The position numbers and the translations under genes are program-made. The notes beneath the pieces were generated by a model, which saw only the letters and a program-made list of their open reading frames with translations, made no database searches and was not told the DNA's origin. Positions 5,237 to 10,032 of a stretch of 10,032 nt of DNA are shown piece by piece. Source of the DNA: JBLNDG01 sp050261415 (GTDB lineage Bacteria > Bacillota > Clostridia > Lutisporales > Lutisporaceae); assembly GCA_050261415.1 (NCBI GenBank), contig JBLNDG010000172.1:1-10032 (forward strand), read 5' to 3'. Every line of letters starts with the position of its first letter. Positions within the stretch are counted from its first letter, which is position 1.

Positions 5237-6307
5237 ATGAAAATGAGATTAAAAGCTGTTTTAATGGTCTTGTTGGCTTCCCTGCTGATCTATGGGAACA
5301 TGTGGGTATTCGCCTCAGGGGATGATAAAGAAGAGAAAAGAAAAAATAATCCGCGCAAATACACTGAAGAAAAATTATCAGAAAAGGATATCCAGGATTT
5401 TGAACAGGCTATTAAAGAAAAAGATAAGCTCATAAGGGAAAACTCATTGAAGCTGGATAAAGAAACAGGGTCAATAATTAACAAATATGCAGCCGATAAG
5501 TCAAAGAACTATGAAGACATTGCCGCATCTGATCTAAAGGAAGAAAAAATAAGTGCGATGTATGCTATAATTGATGTCTACCCAAATGTTGAAGAAAAAG
5601 AGCAAAAACTGCTAAAGTATTATTTCAATAAATATTCGCCTTATGCCGGTGATGAATACCTGAAAGAGTATGGGGAGACTAATTTTGCAGCACCAGTCAG
5701 CATATTGTCGGCTGACACCGGCAATTACGATAGGAGCTTGGCAGTAACCTATGCTTATGACCACTATGACAGCTATAGTAGTGATTATCCGGATATGAAT
5801 TTAATCGGCGGCGACTGCGCAAACTTTATTTCCCAATGTCTGCATGAAGGCGGTATACCAATGGACAATGCCGGAGGATGGTATATATACCCTAAAGTTT
5901 CCAATCCCGTCAACAGAGTCGCAGATATAAATGAATTCAATGCAAATTGGGATGCTGCCGACCCCAGTCCATGGGTTAGCGCTGTAGAGTTCAATACATA
6001 CTGGGGAAGTTCAGCGGTCAATACCTATGAGTATGATGACCAATATTATGTTGACAATACAGCAACAGTCTATAGAGAGCCCTTATACACGGGAGATGCA
6101 GTGCAGCTTTTGAAACAATTCCTGTGGTGGTATGAAGGCTACCATACGATGATTATCACATCTTATGGGACAGATGATGAGGGTGATAGTGACTATTTAG
6201 TGTCATACCATACGAATGATCAGGTTGATAAGTCGTTGGATTGGGTTACAGACCAGTTTATGGGCTCTGGCGGGAGCTATAAGGTAAAATTCTTTGATAT
6301 AAACTAA
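5237..6307 (+). CDS. Secreted protein with putative amidase domain (Amidase_6, NlpC/P60-like fold)
   Basis: A 356-aa exported protein. An N-terminal signal peptide (KMRLKAVLMVLLASLL, likely cut after VFA near residue 26) is followed by a charged, helical Lys/Glu-rich region (about 27-145) and a C-terminal domain (about 163-356) of the putative amidase type. The domain begins NYDRSLAVTYAYDHY and has the catalytic cysteine C194 in GGDCANFISQCLHEGG, SPWVSAVEFNTYW, then GDAVQL and the probable catalytic histidine H303 in YHTMIITSY. This class is thought to hydrolyse peptide or amide bonds, probably in the cell wall; the substrate is unknown. The frame is open from a TTG at 5222, but GGAGGG (5224-5229) is the ribosome site for the ATG at 5237, so the ATG is used. 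It is a single gene with its own terminator. Confidence 0.85.
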   Translation: MKMRLKAVLMVLLASLLIYGNMWVFASGDDKEEKRKNNPRKYTEEKLSEKDIQDFEQAIKEKDKLIRENSLKLDKETGSIINKYAADKSKNYEDIAASDLKEEKISAMYAIIDVYPNVEEKEQKLLKYYFNKYSPYAGDEYLKEYGETNFAAPVSILSADTGNYDRSLAVTYAYDHYDSYSSDYPDMNLIGGDCANFISQCLHEGGIPMDNAGGWYIYPKVSNPVNRVADINEFNANWDAADPSPWVSAVEFNTYWGSSAVNTYEYDDQYYVDNTATVYREPLYTGDAVQLLKQFLWWYEGYHTMIITSYGTDDEGDSDYLVSYHTNDQVDKSLDWVTDQFMGSGGSYKVKFFDIN

Positions 6308-6331
6308 ACCATTAATTCCACAAATTCATGA

Positions 6332-6363
6332 GTAAAAATCCCGGACAAAACCGGGATTTTTAC
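6332..6363 (+). terminator. Rho-independent terminator of the Amidase_6 gene
   Basis: A perfect 13-bp stem (arms 6332-6344 and 6351-6363, core ATCCCGG/CCGGGAT) has a 6-nt ACAAAA loop. The right arm carries a run of five T, and the left arm carries five A for the other strand. It begins 24 nt after the stop codon. Confidence 0.85.
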
Positions 6364-6420
6364 CTGTCTGGCAGGTAGTTGCAAAAGCTTGTATACATTT
6401 TATACCATAATTTATATAAA

Positions 6421-6449
6421 TTGTATACGGCTCATAGTAATGTTAAAAT
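6421..6449 (+). promoter_or_regulatory. Candidate sigma-A promoter with a duplicated TTGTATAC motif
   Basis: TTGTAT (6421-6426), a 17-nt spacer and TAAAAT (6444-6449) lie 32 nt before the ATG of the 122-aa gene. The 8-mer TTGTATAC, containing the palindrome GTATAC, occurs here at 6421-6428 and also at 6389-6396, 32 bp upstream (about three helical turns). That spacing would suit a regulator pair, but this is speculative. Confidence 0.4.
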
Positions 6450-6481
6450 ATATATAAATAATTTGAAAGGGTTTAAAATTT

Positions 6482-6850
6482 ATGAAAAAAAGATATCCCA
6501 GACAATTTATTCCCGGTTTGGCTTTACTTCTCATCCTATGTTTTTTATTTTTGATGCTTCCGTTGGAGAACTCCAAAACTCTTGCAGGAATAGCACTAAT
6601 CAATATTACAAATAGTAATGTGGTTGTGCATCCCATATTCAAAAATACATATATAGTGAAGGCAAAATATAATTCGGAAAACGGGTTTGATATATTTGTT
6701 GAATATATGCGGAATAAAGGTTATATACTTGATGAGAGACTTGGTTCTATGTGGGTTTTTAAAAAAGATAGTGAAAAGCTTGTATTGGTATCATCTTATA
6801 AACATATAAAACTGTTTGACAACAGCCCGGTCATTATTTTCAACCCATGA
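6482..6850 (+). CDS. Uncharacterised 122-aa membrane-anchored protein
   Basis: No family recognised. There is a basic N-terminus (MKKRYPRQF) and one strong membrane helix (about residues 10-27), which may be a signal anchor or an uncleaved signal peptide. An extracellular domain of about 90 aa follows, with alternating hydrophobic and charged residues (VVVHPIFKNTYIVKAKY, DIFVEYMRNKGY, SMWVFKKDSEKLVLVSSY) that suggests a small alpha/beta fold. The ATG has a GAAAGGG ribosome site about 11 nt upstream and a plausible promoter at 6421-6449. Its last 60 nt overlap, in the opposite direction, the last 60 nt of agrB. Its protein-like composition argues it is real and that the tail of AgrB is the by-product of the overlap. 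Confidence 0.6.
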   Translation: MKKRYPRQFIPGLALLLILCFLFLMLPLENSKTLAGIALINITNSNVVVHPIFKNTYIVKAKYNSENGFDIFVEYMRNKGYILDERLGSMWVFKKDSEKLVLVSSYKHIKLFDNSPVIIFNP

Positions 6851-7477
6851 CCACCGGCTAATTTTCTGACAAACCTTTGCTGTCTGGTACCGCCGCCTTA
6901 CTTGTTTTTTGCTCGGGTCCGTTATGTAACCTACGACAAGTTGAAATGCCTGCAACGTTATTGTAGTAATACCGCAGCTCATAAAGCCGGCATTCTGAAT
7001 TTGGAAGAGCAGAATACAAGACCAGAAGATTGTGGAAATAACAGCTGTATACTTGAGAATAAGCTGTTTTCTCCTGTTTTTTATAGGTCGGTTGGCACTT
7101 GCTACAGGTGAAAATGCCCAAATTAGAGCTATGCTTAATGTAATCAGCAAGTAACGGTAGTGCAAGAGTCCAATGGGTAAATAATTTTGTGCATATGCTG
7201 CAGCAAAGAAGAAGGCTGTTGAAAACAATAAACAACTGGATTTTTCATGGAAGTGGAGCCCTCCGGAAGAACAACGTATTGTAACAAGTATAAGCAGTGA
7301 AAAGAGGAAATAGCTAAGTTTGTCCAGTATCTCAAACAAAGCCAGAAGGATCAACACTTTGGCCAACTCATTCAGCAAGACTTCCATTCCATATCTCATC
7401 TCTCTGAGACTTGTATGACTTAATATTTTCATCCTGTAAACCTTGTAAACAAATAATCCGATCAACCGATTACCCAT
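6791..7477 (-). CDS. agrB: AgrB-family accessory gene regulator: autoinducer-processing membrane endopeptidase
   Basis: AgrB is a membrane cysteine protease that trims and cyclises the AgrD precursor into a thiolactone or lactone autoinducing peptide. This 228-aa protein has the signature with catalytic H75 and C82 in RCSSGGLHFHEKSSC, 7 residues apart as in the family, after a first helix (37-60). Further hydrophobic segments lie at about 82-98, 107-125, 142-160 and 170-185, then a basic region VRRRYQTAKV. The last 20 or so residues (WSWVENNDRAVV to the end) exceed the usual length and lie antisense to the 122-aa gene. The ATG start has AGGAGGG 7 nt upstream. The promoter carries two LytTR-like repeats. 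No agrD follows on this strand, and the only kinase in the window is a relic, so the peptide substrate must lie elsewhere or be lost. Confidence 0.85.
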   Translation of the reverse strand: MGNRLIGLFVYKVYRMKILSHTSLREMRYGMEVLLNELAKVLILLALFEILDKLSYFLFSLLILVTIRCSSGGLHFHEKSSCLLFSTAFFFAAAYAQNYLPIGLLHYRYLLITLSIALIWAFSPVASANRPIKNRRKQLILKYTAVISTIFWSCILLFQIQNAGFMSCGITTITLQAFQLVVGYITDPSKKQVRRRYQTAKVCQKISRWSWVENNDRAVVKQFYMFIR

Positions 7478-7504
7478 ATGACGTCCCTCCTGCCTTCCTT
7501 TTAT

Positions 7505-7570
7505 AAGGTATCAAACATTAATGGTATGGTAAACAGGTTTGGAATGAAATGCTGTTTTTCCGGTATGAAA
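7505..7570 (-). promoter_or_regulatory. agrB promoter with paired 9-bp direct repeats (LytTR/AgrA-type site)
   Basis: On the minus strand TTTCATACC (7570-7562) and TTTCATTCC (7549-7541) are direct repeats separated by 12 nt (21-bp centre spacing), the geometry of LytTR/AgrA binding sites. Seven nt further is TTTACC (7533-7528), a 17-nt spacer and TACCTT (7510-7505), a weak promoter that would need an activator. The arrangement is conserved in the second leader copy at 4945-5038, including the 12-nt and 17-nt spacings. The identity of the regulator is inferred. Confidence 0.6.
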
Positions 7571-7613
7571 CATATTCTTACCGCCGGTTACAAGTTTCAA
7601 ATACAATTTTCTA

Positions 7614-7622
7614 TGCTATAAT
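7614..7622 (+). promoter_or_regulatory. Extended -10 promoter of the M29 aminopeptidase operon
   Basis: TGCTATAAT (7614-7622) contains a perfect TATAAT with the extended TGN element. The upstream GTTTCA (7594-7599, 17-nt spacing) is a poor -35, as is common with extended -10 promoters. The expected start of transcription is near 7629, about 35 nt before the preferred TTG start codon. The agrB promoter repeats lie about 25-75 nt upstream in the divergent direction. Confidence 0.6.
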
Positions 7623-7663
7623 AAGCCTAAGTATATATGTTTGCAATATGGAGGTTGTGTGGT

Positions 7664-8767
7664 TTGGTTGACGAGAGACTTAATAAATTGGCTAAGGTAT
7701 TGGTGGATTACTCCCTTTCAATAAAAGAGGGAGATGCCTTTTTGATTCAGGGACATGAGGTCACAATACCGCTTCTTAAGGAAGTATACAAGGAGGCACT
7801 CCTTAGGGGTGCACATCCTGATGTCAGAGTACTCGTGGAGGAGCTTCAGGAGATACTCTACAAATACGGTAGTGATGAGCAGATAAAATATGTTTCTCCA
7901 GTGATACAGTGCAGTACGGAGAAGTACAATGCGACTTTGCGAGTCTGGGGCAGTTACCACAGCAAGCCGCTTATAAATATCGACTCTGCAAAGATAAGCA
8001 GCCTGGAAGCTTCCCGCAGGAAGCTCGGTGCTGCTGAACAAAGAAGAACACTGGAAGGGAACCTGCGTTGGAGCTTAACAAATTTTCCCACTGCTGCGGG
8101 TGCTATGGAAGCAAACATGTCGCTTTCCGAATACGAGGATTTCATATTTTCTGCCTGCTTTGTAGATAAAGAGGACCCAATAGCAGAGTGGCGAAGGCTT
8201 AAGGAAGACCAACAGAGAATCGTAGATTTTCTGTTGAAGAAGGACCATTTTAGGATACTGGCCAAGGATACAGATCTTACTCTAAAAGCTGGAGGCAGAA
8301 CCTGGGTAAACAGCTGCGGCACCACGAACATGCCCAGTGGGGAGGTTTTTACAGGCCCTGTTGAAGATTCCCTTAACGGGCATATCCGTTATTCGTTTCC
8401 TGCAATAAGGTCAGGAACCCAGGTTGAGGATGTCAGCCTAACCTTTGAAAACGGCAGGGTAGTTAAGGCTGAAGCAAAGCATGGTATAGACTACCTTAAT
8501 GCAATGATAGGCATCGACGAAGGCTCCTGCTATGCCGGAGAATTTGCCTTTGGCACAAATTATGGCATACAGCGCTTTACCAATAATATACTGTTTGATG
8601 AAAAAATCGGCGGAACCATTCATATAGCTCTCGGTGCGTCATATCCCAACACAGGTTCAAAAAATCAGTCGGGCCTCCATTGGGATATGTTATGCGATCT
8701 GAGAGACGGCGGAGAGGTTTATGCTGATAATGAGCTCATATATAAGAATGGTAAATTTATATTTTAG
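7664..8767 (+). CDS. M29 family metalloaminopeptidase (AmpS/PepS-like), copy 1
   Basis: A cytoplasmic thermophilic-type M29 aminopeptidase that removes N-terminal residues from peptides using two metal ions. Visible metal ligands: E227 in SGEVFTGPVEDS, E293 in AGEFAFGTN, H320 in TIHIALGAS, and H339 and D341 in LHWDM; the N-terminal LAKVLVDYSL and KEGDAFLIQG motifs are also typical. The frame is open from an ATG at 7637, but that ATG has no ribosome site. GGAGG (7650-7654) lies 9 nt before TTG 7664, which gives 367 aa and an N-terminus (MVDERLNKLAKVL) matching copy 2 (MVDARLVKLAKVL). It is the first gene of a two-gene operon. All ligands are kept, so it should be active. Substrate specificity cannot be read from sequence. 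Confidence 0.92.
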   Translation: MVDERLNKLAKVLVDYSLSIKEGDAFLIQGHEVTIPLLKEVYKEALLRGAHPDVRVLVEELQEILYKYGSDEQIKYVSPVIQCSTEKYNATLRVWGSYHSKPLINIDSAKISSLEASRRKLGAAEQRRTLEGNLRWSLTNFPTAAGAMEANMSLSEYEDFIFSACFVDKEDPIAEWRRLKEDQQRIVDFLLKKDHFRILAKDTDLTLKAGGRTWVNSCGTTNMPSGEVFTGPVEDSLNGHIRYSFPAIRSGTQVEDVSLTFENGRVVKAEAKHGIDYLNAMIGIDEGSCYAGEFAFGTNYGIQRFTNNILFDEKIGGTIHIALGASYPNTGSKNQSGLHWDMLCDLRDGGEVYADNELIYKNGKFIF

Positions 8768-8782
8768 AGGGGAGACGGTTTT

Positions 8783-9883
8783 ATGGTAGATGCAAGACTT
8801 GTGAAGCTTGCAAAGGTACTCGTAAACTACAGCTTAAAGCTCAAGAAAGGAGACCTGTTCGTAATCGAAGGCAATACTTTTTCTGGGCCTCTTGCCCTTG
8901 AGGTTTACAAGGAAGCATTGGCAGCAGGTGCAAACCCTGTTATAGTGCCTGGTTATGAAGACCAGAAGGAGCTTCTTCTAAGGCATGGATCCGATGAGCA
9001 GATTGCCTTTTCCGAGCCCTTTAGCATTGAAATCATGAAAAGGGCTGATGCCCTTCTCACAATCTGGGCAGAAGGCAATACAAAAGCTCTAACTTCGGTT
9101 GACCCTGCAAAGTTGAACTTATTTGCAAAGGGAAGAAGGGCAGCACTGGATATATATCATGAACGAACAGCTAAAGGCGAAATGCGCTGGTGCGGCACCC
9201 AATACCCGACCTATGCCTCGGCTATGGATGCAAACATGTCCCTCTCCGAATATGAGGATTTCGTTTTCGGCTCCGGTTATATGGATTCTCCGGACCCGGA
9301 AAAAGAGTGGAAGAGAATACATAATGAGCAGCAAAGGCTCGTGGATTATCTGAACAATAAAAAGAAAATAGAGGTAAAGTCCAAAAATGCACAGCTTACT
9401 TTCAATATGGAAGGCAGGAAATGGATAAATTGCGACGGGACTGTGAACTTCCCTGATGGAGAAGTATATACTTCTCCTGTTGAAGATTCTATGAACGGCT
9501 ATGTGAGGTTTACCTATCCCGCAGTGTATATGAACAGAGAAGTTGAGGATGTGGAGCTTACTTTCAAAAACGGCAGGGTTATATCTGCAAAAGCAAAAAA
9601 GGATGAAGCTTTCTTAAATAAGATACTTAAGACAGATGAAGGCGCAAGCGGTGTAGGCGAATTCGCCATAGGCACCAATTATAATATAAAGCAATTTACT
9701 AAAAACACATTATTTGATGAAAAGATTGGCGGTACATTGCATATCGCAGTTGGAGCCGGCATCGGCGAAGCCGGAGGTTTGAACAAATCCTCAATACATT
9801 GGGACATGATTTGTGACATGAGTGACGGTGAGATATACGCCGATGGAGAGGTTTTCTACAAGAACGGAAAGTGGGTAATTTAA
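8783..9883 (+). CDS. M29 family metalloaminopeptidase (AmpS/PepS-like), copy 2
   Basis: A 366-aa paralogue of the preceding gene, more than half identical by eye and collinear from end to end, so the pair arose by tandem duplication. Metal ligands are E227 (DGEVYTSPVEDS), E293 (VGEFAIGTN), H320 (TLHIAVGAG), and H339 and D341 (IHWDM). Differences cluster in the N-terminal third, for example HPDVRVLVEELQEIL against NPVIVPGYEDQKELL, and around 323-333 beside the active site, so specificities may differ. The ATG start has an AGGGGAG ribosome site overlapping the end of copy 1. The 15-nt gap implies cotranscription. A terminator follows immediately. Confidence 0.93.
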   Translation: MVDARLVKLAKVLVNYSLKLKKGDLFVIEGNTFSGPLALEVYKEALAAGANPVIVPGYEDQKELLLRHGSDEQIAFSEPFSIEIMKRADALLTIWAEGNTKALTSVDPAKLNLFAKGRRAALDIYHERTAKGEMRWCGTQYPTYASAMDANMSLSEYEDFVFGSGYMDSPDPEKEWKRIHNEQQRLVDYLNNKKKIEVKSKNAQLTFNMEGRKWINCDGTVNFPDGEVYTSPVEDSMNGYVRFTYPAVYMNREVEDVELTFKNGRVISAKAKKDEAFLNKILKTDEGASGVGEFAIGTNYNIKQFTKNTLFDEKIGGTLHIAVGAGIGEAGGLNKSSIHWDMICDMSDGEIYADGEVFYKNGKWVI

Positions 9884-9888
9884 AAAAC

Positions 9889-9926
9889 GCCCTACAGTCA
9901 AAGCGGCTGTGGGGCATTTTTATTTT
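9889..9926 (+). terminator. Rho-independent terminator of the aminopeptidase operon
   Basis: A 9-bp stem (GCCCTACAG at 9889-9897 with CTGTGGGGC at 9907-9915, one T-G wobble) has a 9-nt loop and is followed by ATTTTTATTTTATT. It starts 6 nt after the stop codon. AAAAAA precedes the stem, so it may also stop the convergent gene on the other strand. Confidence 0.85.
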
Positions 9927-10032
9927 ATTGATTATTCAGAACTTCAGAAATATCCTGGCATTCTTCCCTCATTAGGGATAATAAATCCAGATCAAAATAC
10001 CTGCCCTTGCAGAATACCGCTTTTCTCATTGT
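9925..10032 (-). CDS. C-terminal end of an unidentified minus-strand gene (runs off the right edge)
   Basis: The minus strand is open from the window edge to a TAA at 9927-9925 (35 codons), ending RYFDLDLLSLMREECQDISE and then VLNNQ. The protein-like composition and the position, convergent on the operon terminator, suggest the end of a real gene. An ATG at 10029 (MRKAVFCKG) could be a start or an internal methionine; the sequence that would show a ribosome site is outside the window. Family not recognised. Confidence 0.5.
   Translation of the reverse strand, partial: TMRKAVFCKGRYFDLDLLSLMREECQDISEVLNNQ

Noticed and set aside
6700..6800. agrD directly downstream of agrB
   Set aside because: Minus-strand frames after agrB give only a 12-codon peptide with no ribosome site and no precursor layout; the region is coding on the plus strand.
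6858..7335. Alternative minus-strand and plus-strand frames inside agrB
   Set aside because: They lie within a gene with clear AgrB catalytic motifs and have no ribosome sites of their own.

Overview
The window is AT-rich, densely coded DNA from a low-GC, endospore-forming member of the Bacillota, most likely class Clostridia. The evidence is a CwlD-type cortex amidase, strong AGGAGG-type ribosome sites, frequent TTG/GTG starts, a TcdR/UviA-family sigma factor, a BhlA/UviB holin-like peptide and an AgrB protease. No tRNA, rRNA, CRISPR array or transposase was seen.

Layout. (1) 1-1713, minus strand, housekeeping: the 5' end of an unidentified membrane protein gene (left edge), a DedA membrane protein upstream of it in the same operon, a perfect-stem terminator, and cwlD with a sigma-E-like promoter. 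(2) 1714-2035: no gene; a 14-bp tandem repeat. (3) 2036-4060, accessory island: a TcdR/UviA-like sigma factor broken by one frameshift, an intact UviB/BhlA peptide, an unannotated and badly decayed amidase_2 endolysin remnant, a 133-aa hydrophobic-core protein behind a promoter resembling those read by this sigma family, a bidirectional terminator, and a convergent four-helix membrane protein. The order sigma, holin, endolysin relic, effector parallels the C. difficile toxin locus and the C. perfringens bcn/uviAB bacteriocin locus, but the effector is a small unrecognised protein. (4) 4060-5040, relics: a possible antisense coding relic, a truncated AgrC-like sensor kinase, and the promoter and start of a lost agr-type operon. 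(5) 5040-6363: a secreted protein with a putative amidase (Amidase_6) domain, with its own promoter and terminator. (6) 6380-7575: a small membrane-anchored unknown protein convergent with, and overlapping, an intact agrB that has no visible agrD. The agrB leader carries two 9-bp direct repeats 21 bp apart, a LytTR/AgrA-like geometry, and this whole leader recurs at about 4945-5038. (7) 7614-9926: an extended -10 promoter, two tandem M29 aminopeptidase paralogues in one operon, and a terminator. A minus-strand coding end lies at the right edge.

The most interesting parts are the reduced sigma/holin/endolysin-relic/133-aa cluster, which is a candidate bacteriocin or toxin system with a possible convergent immunity gene, and the duplicated agr leader with its relic kinase and peptide gene. 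Family calls rest on motif recognition from the sequence alone; no database search was possible.
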